A DNA stretch of 64,000 nucleotides from CAZMGG01 sp964565715 (GTDB lineage: Bacteria; Planctomycetota; UBA1135; UBA2386): the NCBI GenBank assembly GCA_964565715.1, contig CAZMGG010000013.1, positions 7,899-71,898 on the forward strand, in the 5' to 3' direction. The notes beneath the pieces were generated by a model. That model had not been told where the DNA came from. It saw nothing but the letters and a program-made list of their open reading frames with translations, and did no database searches. Below, in pieces: positions 1-8,760 of this stretch; position 1 is the stretch's first letter; every line of letters begins with the position of its first letter. Made by a program: the position numbers and the translations under genes.

Positions 1-1514
1 CCGACCAGCGCTACCCGACGGTGGGCGACTTCGCCGACGACCTGCGCGCCTGGCTGCGCGACGAACCGATCGCGGCGCGGCCGCCGGCGGGCTGGGAACG
101 GCTGCGCCGCTTCGCCCGGCGGAACGCGGTGGCCGCCACCGCGATGCTGGTGATGGTCACCGGCCTGCTGGCGGCGCTGCTGGTGACGATGACGGCGCTG
201 GACCGGGCCCGGGACGCCGAGGCCGCCGCCCGCGCCGACGGCCAGCGTGCCGACGAGCGCGCCGACGCCGGCTTCCGGCTGTTCGCGGCGCAGAACCGCC
301 TGCGCGAGGCGCGCGAACACGCGCCGCGGCTGTGGCCGGCATGGCCCGAGCAGGCCCCGGCCATGCGGGCCTGGCTGCGCGAGCTGGCCGACCCCCTGGT
401 CGCCGACCTGGCCGAGGTCCGCCGCCGGTTGCGCGAACTGGCGGACCGGGCCACCGCCGGGCCGGCCGGCGGCGATGCGCGGCAGCTCGACGAGGCGCTG
501 CATCGCCTGGCGGCCGAGGTGGCGGACTTCACCGGCCCCACCGGCCTGCGCGAGGAGGTGCGCGCCCGGCTGCGCTTCGCCGAGACCATCGAGCGGCGTT
601 CGGTGAGCGCCCACGCCGAGGCCTGGCGGCAGTGCCGTTCGGCGCTGAAGGCCGCCGACGGCGTCCGCGCCAGCACCCGCTACCGCGGCCTGCAGATCCC
701 GCCGCAGACCGGCCTGGTGCCGCTCGGCGCCAATCCGGTGACCATGCTGATGGAGTTCCTCGACCTGCACAGCCACGATCCCGAGCTGCCGCCGCCCGAC
801 CGCGACGCGCAGACCGGTGCGCTGCGGGTGCAGGATGGCACCGGCGTGGTGTTCGTGCTGCTGCCGCCCGGCGAGTTCTGGATGGGCGCGCGCCGCGGCG
901 AACCCGGCATGGAGCAGAACGACCCGCTGGCCCAGGACGACGAACTGCCGGTGACGCCGGTGACCCTGCAGGCCTTCCTGCTGGCCCGCACCGAGCTGAC
1001 CCAGGCGCAGTGGGCCCGGCTCAGCGGCGGCGACCGGCCGAGCCGCCACGCCGGGCCGATGCTGCCGGTGGACAGCGTCGACTGGAACCGCGCCGGCGAG
1101 GTGCTGGGACAGCACGGCATGGCGCTGCCCACCGAGGCGCAGTGGGAGTACGCCTGCCGGGCCGGGACGACCACGCCATGGCACTTCGGCAACGAACGGG
1201 CCGAGGCGCGCATGTTCGGCTGGTTCGGCCCGGGCCCGCAGACCGTGATGCTGTTCCCGCCCAACGGCTTCGGCCTGTTCGACCTGCACGGCAACGTCGC
1301 CGAGTGGTGCCGCGACTGGAAGCTCGACTACCGCGGCGTGGTGCCCCGTCGGGGCGACGGCCTGCGCGAGGGCGAGGGCGAACTGCGGGTCCTGCGCGGC
1401 GGCGCCTGTGCCACCGACCTCACCGCCTCGCGCAGTTCCGCCCGCACCGGCCTGCGGCCCGAGGTCCGCGACCGGCTGGTCGGGCTGCGTCCGGCCCGCG
1501 CCCTGCTCTGGTAG
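1..1514 (+). CDS. Ser/Thr protein kinase C-terminus fused to FGE-sulfatase-like domain (5' truncated)
   Basis: The reading frame is open from the window edge (frame 3), so the start lies upstream. The first ~25 residues (DQRYPTVGDFADDLRAWL, then EPIAARPP) match the end of a planctomycete Hanks-type kinase domain; the same juxtamembrane linker occurs in the kinase at 21006-22958. One membrane segment follows (about residues 45-65: AMLVMVTGLLAALLVTM), then a charged, probably coiled region. The C-terminal ~230 residues are a formylglycine-generating-enzyme/sulfatase-modifying-factor fold: PGEFWMG near its start, LPTEAQWEYACRAG, GNVAEWCRDW and VLRGGA. This domain often serves as a ligand-binding or adaptor module in such kinases; oxidase activity is not implied. 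Inference: a membrane receptor kinase with an external FGE-like sensor. It ends 21 bases before the convergent DUF4143 ATPase gene. Confidence 0.9.
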   Translation, partial: DQRYPTVGDFADDLRAWLRDEPIAARPPAGWERLRRFARRNAVAATAMLVMVTGLLAALLVTMTALDRARDAEAAARADGQRADERADAGFRLFAAQNRLREAREHAPRLWPAWPEQAPAMRAWLRELADPLVADLAEVRRRLRELADRATAGPAGGDARQLDEALHRLAAEVADFTGPTGLREEVRARLRFAETIERRSVSAHAEAWRQCRSALKAADGVRASTRYRGLQIPPQTGLVPLGANPVTMLMEFLDLHSHDPELPPPDRDAQTGALRVQDGTGVVFVLLPPGEFWMGARRGEPGMEQNDPLAQDDELPVTPVTLQAFLLARTELTQAQWARLSGGDRPSRHAGPMLPVDSVDWNRAGEVLGQHGMALPTEAQWEYACRAGTTTPWHFGNERAEARMFGWFGPGPQTVMLFPPNGFGLFDLHGNVAEWCRDWKLDYRGVVPRRGDGLREGEGELRVLRGGACATDLTASRSSARTGLRPEVRDRLVGLRPARALLW

Positions 1515-1535
1515 CGGGCCGACGACGGACCCGGC

Positions 1536-2645
1536 CTAGACCAGTCCCGCCAGCAACCGTGCAGCGGGCGCCACGCGGATGCCGTCGGCCGTGACGTGAT
1601 CCTGCTGGCCGCGCAACGACACCTGCCAGCAGGGCACCTGCGGGAATCGCTGCCGCAGGTAGCGCAGGCTCCGATCCACCTCGTCGTCGCCGATCTTGCA
1701 CTCCACCATCAGCACCGGCCGGCGTCGCTCGCAGACCACGAAGTCGACCTCGCGCCCGTCCTTGTCGCGGAAGTAGCGCAGTTCCAGGTCCAGGCCCTCG
1801 GTGTCCTGCTGCCAGTGCACCCACTTCAGCAGGTGGCTGGCGATCAGGTTCTCGAACCTGGCCCCCGGATCCGCCACCACCGTCCAGTCCCAGTGGTAGT
1901 GCTTCTGCGCCTTCTTGATCGCCCGCACCTTGGCAGTGCCGAACGGCGACAGCCGGAACACGGCGTAGAGCCGTTCCAGCACCAGCAGCCAGCGGGCGAT
2001 GGTCCGATGGTTGACCTGCAGGTCCTCGCGCAGCGCGTTCACCGACAACGGCGAGCCGACCAGTTCGGGGAGGCGCTGCAGCAGCAGTTCGAGGTTGCCC
2101 ACGTCCTGGATCCGCTCGAGATCCCGCGCATCCTCGCGCACGAGCCGGCTGCGATACTCGCGCGACCAGCGCCGCGCGGCGGTCTCCGAGCCGCTGAAGA
2201 AGGGCTCCGGGAAGCCGCCCAACCGGTACAGGTCCTCGACCACGCCGCCGTCGCCGTCGAGCTCTGCGCACGACAGCGGGTGCAGGCGCAGCAGGTGATA
2301 GCGGCCCTGCAACGAGTCGCCGGAGTGGCGGTAGTAGTCGAGGCGGGCGCTGCCGGTGACCAGGATGCGCTGACCGGGGCGGCGACCGTCCCAGAGCCCC
2401 TTCAACCAGTTGCGCCACGAGCGGTACTTGTGGATCTCGTCAAAGATCCAGAGGGGCGCGTCGGGCAGGGCGCCCGCCAGCAGCGCGGCCCGGTCCCTGG
2501 GGACGTCCCAGTTGCGGTAGCCCTCGGCGGCGTGCGGCAGGGTCTTGCTGAGCGTGGTCTTGCCGACCTGACGCGGGCCGGCGACGAAGACCATCTTCTT
2601 CTCCAGGTCGGACTCGACCTGACGGCGGAGGTAGCGATCAGCCAC
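1536..2645 (-). CDS. AAA+ ATPase with C-terminal DUF4143 domain
   Basis: A 369-residue member of the AAA_14/DUF4143 family. Walker A is GPRQVGKT (about residues 23-30), Walker B-like is LWIFDEIHKYRSWRNW (about 65-80), and a sensor stretch reads ILVTGSARLDYYR. The C-terminal half has the DUF4143 nuclease-like fold, with a VDFVVCERRRPVLMVECK stretch (D...E-x-K) typical of PD-(D/E)XK-like enzymes. The predicted start is GTG (VADRYLRRQ) without a Shine-Dalgarno; the frame is closed a short way upstream by TGA. Members of this family are usually single, horizontally mobile genes of uncertain role, and that fits here: convergent neighbour on one side and an AT-rich leader on the other. Confidence 0.85.
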   Translation of the reverse strand: MADRYLRRQVESDLEKKMVFVAGPRQVGKTTLSKTLPHAAEGYRNWDVPRDRAALLAGALPDAPLWIFDEIHKYRSWRNWLKGLWDGRRPGQRILVTGSARLDYYRHSGDSLQGRYHLLRLHPLSCAELDGDGGVVEDLYRLGGFPEPFFSGSETAARRWSREYRSRLVREDARDLERIQDVGNLELLLQRLPELVGSPLSVNALREDLQVNHRTIARWLLVLERLYAVFRLSPFGTAKVRAIKKAQKHYHWDWTVVADPGARFENLIASHLLKWVHWQQDTEGLDLELRYFRDKDGREVDFVVCERRRPVLMVECKIGDDEVDRSLRYLRQRFPQVPCWQVSLRGQQDHVTADGIRVAPAARLLAGLV

Positions 2646-2764
2646 GGCGGATTTGTACCAGACTACAAGACGTCCGCGGCCATTTCACCCTCCTGTACAA
2701 ACTGGCCGTAGTCGCGGCGCATCCGTAACAAACTATATCATAAGGCTTTATGCCGTTTTTGCCC
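2646..2764 (-). promoter_or_regulatory. AT-rich leader of DUF4143 gene with inverted repeat and mini-ORF
   Basis: Upstream of the DUF4143 start the composition becomes AT-rich. A perfect inverted repeat, TTTGTAC (2652-2658) and GTACAAA (2695-2701), encloses 36 bases. Inside it a strong Shine-Dalgarno (AGGAGG, about 2689-2694) precedes an ATG at 2683 that encodes only MAADVL before TAG. The main GTG lies 18 bases after that stop. Farther up, CATAA-GGCT-TTATG forms a small hairpin near 2739-2752. This could be an operator plus leader peptide; that is inference. Confidence 0.35.
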
Positions 2765-3811
2765 TCATTCGAGCCCCAGGACCCGCCGGATCGCCGCCTT
2801 GTCGACCTTGCCGGTGGCGAAGTCGTCGAAGGCCCGCGCCGGCGGCGTGATCATGTGCGCGGCGATGAACGGCGCGCCCTCCTCGGCGCCCTGCTGGCCG
2901 TCCTTGAAGCAGCACTCCCACTCCAGCACCGCCCAGCCCTCGTAGCCGTACTTGGTGAGCTGCGAGAACACCGCGGCGAAGTCGACCTGGCCGTCGCCGG
3001 GGCTGCGGAAGCGGCCGGCGCGCTGCTGCCAGGGCAGGTAGCCGCCGTACACCCCGACCCGGCCGTTCGGCCGGAACTCGGCGTCCTTGACGTGGAAGCA
3101 GCGGATCCGCTCGTGGTACAGATCGATGTACTCCAGGTAGTCGAGGCACTGCAGCACGAAGTGGCTCGGGTCGTAGAGCAGGCACGCGCGCTCGTGCTGG
3201 TCGACGTGGTCGAGGAACGCCTCGTAGGTGGCGCCGTCGTGGATGTCCTCGCCGGGGTGCACCTCGAAGGCACAGTCGATGCCCACCTCCTCGCCGTGGT
3301 CGAGGATCGGCCGCCAGCGCCGGGCGAGTTCCTTGAAGCCCTCCTCCACCAGCCCCGCCGGCCGGCCCGGCCACGGATACATGGTGTGCCACATCAGCGC
3401 GCCGGGGAAGGTCGGCATCGCCTTCAGGCCGAGGTTGCGCGAGGCGGTGAGGCACCACTTCACCTGCTCGGTGCCGTAGCGCTGCATCTCAACCGGCGTG
3501 CTCACGCCGGGGGGCGCGAACACCTGGAACATCGACGCATAGGCCGGATGCACCGCCACCAGCTGGCCCTGCAGGTGGGTGGCCAGTTCGCTGATCTCGA
3601 TGCCGACGTCGGCGGCGGTGGCGCGCAGGTCGTCGCAGTAGGCCTTCGACTCCGCCGCCAGCTTCAGGTCGATGCAGCGCGCGTCCCAGGACGGGATCTG
3701 CACGCCGGCATAGCCGAGGTCGGCGGCCCACTTGCAGGCGGTGTCGAACTGGTGGAAGGGTTCCTGCTCGCCCATGAACTGGGCCAGGAAGATGCCGGGA
3801 CCACGCATCAT
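2765..3811 (-). CDS. sugar phosphate isomerase/epimerase (xylose isomerase-like TIM barrel)
   Basis: A 348-residue protein of the AP_endonuc_2 TIM-barrel family of cytosolic sugar isomerases and epimerases. Visible features are an N-terminal strand GIFLAQFM, LGYAGVQIPSWD, metal-ligand candidates in CAFEVHPGEDIHD (Glu/His), LLYDPSHFVLQ (Asp/His), IRCFHVKDAEF (His/Asp) and WAVLEWECC near the end (Glu). It begins 52 bases downstream of the Gfo/Idh/MocA oxidoreductase stop on the same strand, so the two probably form an operon. This pairing is common in planctomycete inositol or unusual-sugar catabolism, where the oxidoreductase makes a keto intermediate for the isomerase. The specific substrate cannot be read from the sequence. 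Confidence 0.87.
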   Translation of the reverse strand: MMRGPGIFLAQFMGEQEPFHQFDTACKWAADLGYAGVQIPSWDARCIDLKLAAESKAYCDDLRATAADVGIEISELATHLQGQLVAVHPAYASMFQVFAPPGVSTPVEMQRYGTEQVKWCLTASRNLGLKAMPTFPGALMWHTMYPWPGRPAGLVEEGFKELARRWRPILDHGEEVGIDCAFEVHPGEDIHDGATYEAFLDHVDQHERACLLYDPSHFVLQCLDYLEYIDLYHERIRCFHVKDAEFRPNGRVGVYGGYLPWQQRAGRFRSPGDGQVDFAAVFSQLTKYGYEGWAVLEWECCFKDGQQGAEEGAPFIAAHMITPPARAFDDFATGKVDKAAIRRVLGLE

Positions 3812-3863
3812 GACGGTTCTCCTCGGAAGCTCGGGGGTTCGAAGACGGGAAGGGGTCGCGGTG

Positions 3864-5036
3864 TCAGCGGGGCACCTTGACCCAGCGGTTCAGCTTGCAC
3901 GACTGCAGGGCGGCGTCGAGCACCGCCTGCACCGCGACGCCATCGTCGAAGTCGGGGCGGAAGCGTTCCTTGCCGTCCAGCGACCGCACGAAGTCGACCA
4001 GGTGGTGCACGAAGGTGTGCTCGTAGCCGACGATGTGGCCGTCGGGCCACCAGTTGGCGGCGTACGGGTGCGGGCCGTCCATGCACATGATGGTGCGGAA
4101 GCCCTGCACGTCGCCGCCGTCCTTGCGGCTGAAGAACTGCAGCTCGTTCATCCGCTCCAGGTTCCAGACGATGGTGCCCTGGGTGCCGTTGACCTCGATC
4201 TGGTTGCAGTTCTTGCGGCCCGGGGCGACCCGGGTCGCCTCGTAGGTGCCGATGGCGCCGCCCTTGAACCGGGCCAGGAAGCTCAGCGCGTCGTCGACGT
4301 CGACCTTCTGGCTCTGGCCGTCGCCGGCGGGCCGTTCCCTGGTGAAGGTCTGCTGCACGCCGCACACCGCCTCGAACTCGAGGCCGGTCAGCGCCCGGGT
4401 CAGGTCGATCAGGTGGGCGTTGAGGTCGCCGTGCGCGCCGGAGCCGCACAGCCTGCGGTTGGTGCGCCAGGACGCCGGGCAGGCGGGGTCGGCGAGCCAG
4501 TCCTGCAGGTAGACCGCCCGCACCTGCCGCACCTCGCCGATGTCGCCCCGGGCGATCATCCGGGCCGCCAGCGCGGTGGCCGGCGCACGCCGGTAGTTGT
4601 GCCAGAGGCCGACCCGCACCTTCTGCTTGCGGGCCTCGCGGGCCATCGCCTTGGCCTGGACCAGCGACAGCGCCAGCGGCTTCTCGCACAGCACGTGCTT
4701 CTTCGCCTTCAGCGCCGCCATCGCGATCGGATGGTGGCTGTCGTTGGGCGTCGCCACGTCGACCAGGTGGATGTCGTCGCGGCGCAGGGTGGCCTTCAGG
4801 TCGGTGGTGGCCTCGGCGAAGCCGAGCTTCATCGCCGCCGCCTCGGCCCGCTCCAGCACGCGGCCGACGATCACCTTCGGCACCACCTCGTAGGGCAGGT
4901 CGAAGAAGCGGTTGGCCTGCCGGTAGGCGTTGCCGTGGGCACGGCCCATGAAGGCGTGGCCGACCATGGCGACGTTGAGGACCGGCTTGCCGAAATCGGT
5001 GGGCACCGCGTTGCGGGTGGCGCTGATCGAGGTCAT
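3864..5036 (-). CDS. Gfo/Idh/MocA family NAD(P)-dependent oxidoreductase
   Basis: I chose the ATG at 5036 (MTSISATRNAV, 390 residues) because the longer frame upstream reads as low-complexity shadow sequence and overlaps the next gene. The N-terminal Rossmann fold starts NVAMVGHAFMGRAHGNAY, and the family motif EKP appears in HVLCEKPLALS (about residues 105-115). The C-terminal domain carries GDLNAHLIDLTRALTG, with the Asp-x-x-x-His pattern usual for the catalytic histidine. Known members oxidise or reduce sugar or inositol hydroxyls using NAD(P). It is upstream of, and probably co-transcribed with, the sugar isomerase at 2765-3811. Confidence 0.88.
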   Translation of the reverse strand: MTSISATRNAVPTDFGKPVLNVAMVGHAFMGRAHGNAYRQANRFFDLPYEVVPKVIVGRVLERAEAAAMKLGFAEATTDLKATLRRDDIHLVDVATPNDSHHPIAMAALKAKKHVLCEKPLALSLVQAKAMAREARKQKVRVGLWHNYRRAPATALAARMIARGDIGEVRQVRAVYLQDWLADPACPASWRTNRRLCGSGAHGDLNAHLIDLTRALTGLEFEAVCGVQQTFTRERPAGDGQSQKVDVDDALSFLARFKGGAIGTYEATRVAPGRKNCNQIEVNGTQGTIVWNLERMNELQFFSRKDGGDVQGFRTIMCMDGPHPYAANWWPDGHIVGYEHTFVHHLVDFVRSLDGKERFRPDFDDGVAVQAVLDAALQSCKLNRWVKVPR

Positions 5037-5092
5037 TGGGCGGTGGCAGGATAGCTGCGGCGACGGGCCGGGCCGAGCGCGGAGGGGACTTC

Positions 5093-6292
5093 TCAGCGGA
5101 ACGCCAGGTGCCACGGCACGGCCCGGACGGCGCCGGACAGGCGGAACGGCGCCGCGATGCTGCAGGCGACCACGCCGCGGGCGTTGTCCCCGGCCAGCGC
5201 GAGCCACCGCTGCAACGGCGCCGCGTGGGTGGGCGTCGGCGTCGCGGTGGCCTTGACCTCGATGCTGTGAAGGCGGCCTTCCCACTCCACCACCAGGTCG
5301 ATCTCGTCCCCGCCGTGGGCGCTCCAGTGGAACACCCGCGGCTCGTGACCATGCTGACGGAACAGCTTGATCCACTCCGCCACCACCGCCGACTCGGCGA
5401 GGCCACCGGCGGCCGGGCCCTGCAGGATCGAGTCGCGCGAGTGCAGCCCCATCAGGAACGCGGCCAGGGCCTGGTCCAGGAACACCAGCTTCGGCGCCTT
5501 GGTCACCCGGCGACCGAAGTTCTCGAAGTACGCCGGCAGCAGGTGGATCACCTGGCTGGCCTCCAGGACGGACAGCCAGCGGCGGGCGGTCGTCGGCGCC
5601 ACGCCGGTGTCACGGGCCAGGTCGGCGAAGTTGACCAGGCGGCCGGTGCGCGACGCACACAGGATCAGGAAGCGCTGGAACAACCCGAGGTCGCCGACCT
5701 GCAGCAGGTCCCGGACATCCCGCGCCAGGTAGGTGTCGACGTAGCTGCCGAGCCACAGCCGACGATCCACCGCCGGATCGAGGCGCAGTTCCGGATAGCC
5801 GCCGCGCAGCAGCCAATCGCCGAGGTCCACCGGTCCGGCCCAGTCTCCACCCTGCCCGGCGTCGCCCTGACCATCGCCGCCGAACACGCGGGCCAGCACC
5901 TCGTCCGGCGACCGCGGCGGCAGTGCCTGCGCCTCGCCGACGCCGAGCGGATCCAGCCGCATCACCGCGACCCGGCCGGCGAGCGACTCGCTGACCCCGC
6001 GCATCAGCGGGAAGCTCTGGGAGCCCGACAGCACCCACTGTCCCGGCCGCCGGTCGGCGTCGACGCGAGCCTTCACGTAGGACAGCAGGTCCGGCACGTG
6101 CTGGACCTCGTCGAGGATGCAGGGCGACCCGAGGTCCCGGAGGAACGCGCGCGGATCCGACAGGGCCCGCTCGCGCACGTCCGGCTCGTCGAAGGAGGCG
6201 TAGCGATGGGTCGCGCCGAACTCGTGGAGCAGGAAGGTGGTCTTGCCACACTGCCGCGGCCCGGTGACGAGGAGCACCGGGAAGGTGCGCAT
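5093..6292 (-). CDS. AAA+ ATPase with C-terminal DUF4143 domain
   Basis: A 399-residue AAA_14/DUF4143 protein, the second in the window. Walker A is GPRQCGKTT, only ~11 residues from the annotated ATG, and Walker B-like is CILDEVQHVPDLL. The DUF4143 half includes IDLVVEWEGRLHSIEVKAT, a D...E-x-K arrangement seen in PD-(D/E)XK folds. Relatives normally carry ~20 residues before the P-loop. Those residues can be read here upstream in frame (LENRLFESRISS), but no ATG, GTG or TTG precedes them. Either the short form starts at 6292 or a non-canonical start is used. It sits 56 bases upstream of the oxidoreductase start but probably has its own AT-rich promoter. Confidence 0.83.
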   Translation of the reverse strand: MRTFPVLLVTGPRQCGKTTFLLHEFGATHRYASFDEPDVRERALSDPRAFLRDLGSPCILDEVQHVPDLLSYVKARVDADRRPGQWVLSGSQSFPLMRGVSESLAGRVAVMRLDPLGVGEAQALPPRSPDEVLARVFGGDGQGDAGQGGDWAGPVDLGDWLLRGGYPELRLDPAVDRRLWLGSYVDTYLARDVRDLLQVGDLGLFQRFLILCASRTGRLVNFADLARDTGVAPTTARRWLSVLEASQVIHLLPAYFENFGRRVTKAPKLVFLDQALAAFLMGLHSRDSILQGPAAGGLAESAVVAEWIKLFRQHGHEPRVFHWSAHGGDEIDLVVEWEGRLHSIEVKATATPTPTHAAPLQRWLALAGDNARGVVACSIAAPFRLSGAVRAVPWHLAFR

Positions 6293-6374
6293 GCTTGAAA
6301 TTCGACTTTCAAAAAGTCGATTTTCTAACGTTATCGTAACTTGTTTTTCAGAAACGGTTTATGTCGCTACATCT
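6293..6374. promoter_or_regulatory. AT-rich leader with inverted repeat
   Basis: This short stretch is strikingly AT-rich against its surroundings. CGACTTT-CAA-AAAGTCG (about 6303-6319) is a perfect 7-bp inverted repeat with a 3-base loop, and AACGTTATCGTAACTTG lies next to it. It separates the DUF4143 gene from the 3' end of the next gene and is the likely promoter/operator of the former. Confidence 0.35.
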
Positions 6375-8711
6375 TCACGGCGACCCGGCCACGAGCCGCC
6401 CGGCGAGCCAGCTCCAGCGCCACCGTTCGCCGACGCGCCACCACCGGTCCTGCAGGAGCTGCGGCCGCGTGCGCAGGCCGTCCTCGGCCACGAAGGCATC
6501 CGCCTCGAACAGGTCCTCCAGCCGGGAGCCCACCACCGCGAAGGTGCAGCAGTTGCTCTCCAGGAGCGGCAGCAGCCTGATCACGCCCTCGGCGCTGCCG
6601 CGGCTCGCCAGCACTTCCGGATCGGCGTCGTCGAGCCAGCGGTAGAGCCGCGCGGCGAACGCGGCGTCCAGTTCGGCCCGGGCGGCAGGGTCACCCTGCA
6701 GGGCCAGCTCGCCGGTGGCCCAGCGATACAGGCCGTGCTCGCGCTCGGCGCGGACCCGTTGCAGCCAGGGTCGCACGGCCTCGCCGAAGGCGCCGAGTCC
6801 GCGCAATTCGCCGCGCCCGGGCGGCCGGATCGCCATGTAGGCAGCCACCGCCGCGGCGCCGTTCTGGCCGGCCCGCAGCGGACCGGCCAGCGCCCGCCAC
6901 GCCGCGGCGAAGTCGTCGCCCGGCAGCTCGCACAGCTCGCGCAGCAGCTCCTCGGCCAGCCGCGTGTCGTGGGCGTAGACCGCGAGCCAGGCGCAGAGCG
7001 GCGCAACGGTCAGCGGCGTCGGCTCCGGCGGCGGCTCGGCGGTGACCAGCGCGGCGATGAGCTTCTCGACCTCGTCGCCGCCGCAGGCGCCGAACCGGAG
7101 CATGGCGGAAACCCGCTCGTCGCCGGTCCGCGTCATCGCCCAGGCCCACAGGCGGCCGGCGGAACGCTGCTCACCGACCCGCAGCAACGCGTCGGCGACC
7201 AGGTCCCGGTGCTCGGGTTTGAGCGCATCGTCGGCGAACGTGCGCCGCAGCCATTCCAGCAGCGCGTGGCCGTCGTGCAGCTCGAGTACCGGCAGCGGGA
7301 TGTCGCCCAGCAGCTCGGGCCGCAGGGCCGCCAGCGCCTGGGCGCAGAGCGCGGCGGTGCGGGCGCGGTCGAAGCGCCGCAGCAGCAGGCCGAGCCGGGC
7401 GCCGTCGAGGCCCGCGGTCGCCGCCGCCGCGGCCAACGCGTCCTGCACCGCCTCGCCATCCACCGCGATGCCCCAGAACCGGGCCTCCGCCAGCGCATCG
7501 TCGAGCCGTTCGATCGCTCCGAGGCCCACCGCCGGATCCGCATCGAGCACCTGGGCGAAGATCGCCGTCCGCGCCGCCGCGGGCTCCGCCTGCAGCCAGT
7601 GCGCCAGCACGAACGGGTGGCCGGCAGACGCGGCGAGCCGTTGCCGGGCGGCGGCATCGCCGTCGGCGGCGTGCGCCGCCACCGCCCACCACGGCGCCAG
7701 GCCCGCGTCGGCGCCGACCGCGGCCCGCGCCCGCGCCGCCTGCAGGGCGGGCTCCCGTTCCGGCGCCGGCAGCCGCAGCAGCCCGCGGATGCCGGCCTGC
7801 TGGCCCCGTTCGTCGGCGCTGGCCACGAGCCGCACCAGCAGTTCGCGGTCGCGCTCCGCCGGCGCCAGCCGCAGGGACCAGCGCCACGCCCAGGGCCGGA
7901 ACTTCGCCAGGTCGTCGTCGCACTCCTGCAGGAACAGGCGGTCGAGCACCGCCGCCAGCAGCGCCGGGAAGCCCTCGCCCGGCGGACGCAGCGTGAACGG
8001 CCGCGGCTGCAGGGCCTCGCGCCGCTCGGTCGGGTCGAACGGCTTCTGCCACGGCCGCCGGCCGGGCCAGGCCAGCACGGCCGCCGCCACCTTGTCGTCG
8101 TGCGCGGTCGTGTGCTGCAGCGCGACCGGCAACCAGCCGAACGCGTCCTCGCGCAGCAGCACGTCGTCGGTGCCGGCGAGCTGCACCAGCAGCGGCACGT
8201 GCTCGGGCCCGAGGCGGTGATGCAGCGCGCCGATCGGCTGGAAGATCTCGCGCGGCAGCGGCCACTCGCCGGCCAGCAGCTCGGTGGCGCCGGCGGCGTC
8301 CAGCAGGTCGCAGTAGGCGGCGAAGTCGAAGGGCGTGTCGGTGACCACCGCCCGGCTGCGGCCGGCTCGCGCCGCGGCCCGCGTCTCGTCGAGATCGAGC
8401 CAGCCGGGCGTTCCGGCGGCGACCACCGCGGCGCCGCAGCGCACCAGCGGATCCTCGCTGCGCAGGCCCGCGCGGCACAGCGCGGCGCGCAGCGGCACGG
8501 CCAACGCGTCGAAGGCGGCGCGGGCCTGCCGTTGCTCGTCCGGCGCGGTGCTGGCGAGGCGCCGCAGCAGCTGGTCCGGGTCCTGGCCGGCTGCGACCAC
8601 GGCGGCGCGGTCGGCTGCCGCCAGCGGCAGCGGCGGCAGACCCTGGGCCATCGCCCCGATGGCGACGACGACGACGGCGACGGCTCCGCGGCCATGGCAC
8701 GACAGGCTCAT
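6375..8711 (-). CDS. secreted alpha-helical (HEAT-like) repeat protein, function unknown
   Basis: A 778-residue protein from the ATG at 8711, chosen because it gives a signal peptide (MSLSCHGRGAVAVVVVAIGAMAQG) where the longer frame gives arginine-rich shadow sequence. The rest is Ala/Leu/Arg-rich helical pairs of ~35 residues (for example LGAIERLDDALAEARFWGIA), consistent with degenerate HEAT/armadillo-like repeats. No catalytic motif or membrane segment is seen after the signal. The neighbouring VCBS lipoprotein is upstream on the same strand with a ~49-base gap. Probably periplasmic or surface-attached scaffold; the function is not recognised. Confidence 0.7.
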   Translation of the reverse strand: MSLSCHGRGAVAVVVVAIGAMAQGLPPLPLAAADRAAVVAAGQDPDQLLRRLASTAPDEQRQARAAFDALAVPLRAALCRAGLRSEDPLVRCGAAVVAAGTPGWLDLDETRAAARAGRSRAVVTDTPFDFAAYCDLLDAAGATELLAGEWPLPREIFQPIGALHHRLGPEHVPLLVQLAGTDDVLLREDAFGWLPVALQHTTAHDDKVAAAVLAWPGRRPWQKPFDPTERREALQPRPFTLRPPGEGFPALLAAVLDRLFLQECDDDLAKFRPWAWRWSLRLAPAERDRELLVRLVASADERGQQAGIRGLLRLPAPEREPALQAARARAAVGADAGLAPWWAVAAHAADGDAAARQRLAASAGHPFVLAHWLQAEPAAARTAIFAQVLDADPAVGLGAIERLDDALAEARFWGIAVDGEAVQDALAAAAATAGLDGARLGLLLRRFDRARTAALCAQALAALRPELLGDIPLPVLELHDGHALLEWLRRTFADDALKPEHRDLVADALLRVGEQRSAGRLWAWAMTRTGDERVSAMLRFGACGGDEVEKLIAALVTAEPPPEPTPLTVAPLCAWLAVYAHDTRLAEELLRELCELPGDDFAAAWRALAGPLRAGQNGAAAVAAYMAIRPPGRGELRGLGAFGEAVRPWLQRVRAEREHGLYRWATGELALQGDPAARAELDAAFAARLYRWLDDADPEVLASRGSAEGVIRLLPLLESNCCTFAVVGSRLEDLFEADAFVAEDGLRTRPQLLQDRWWRVGERWRWSWLAGRLVAGSP

Positions 8712-8760
8712 GGCTTCCTGGATAGCGCCGCGGCGGCGGTGTGCAAGCCGCGGTGGCGGC

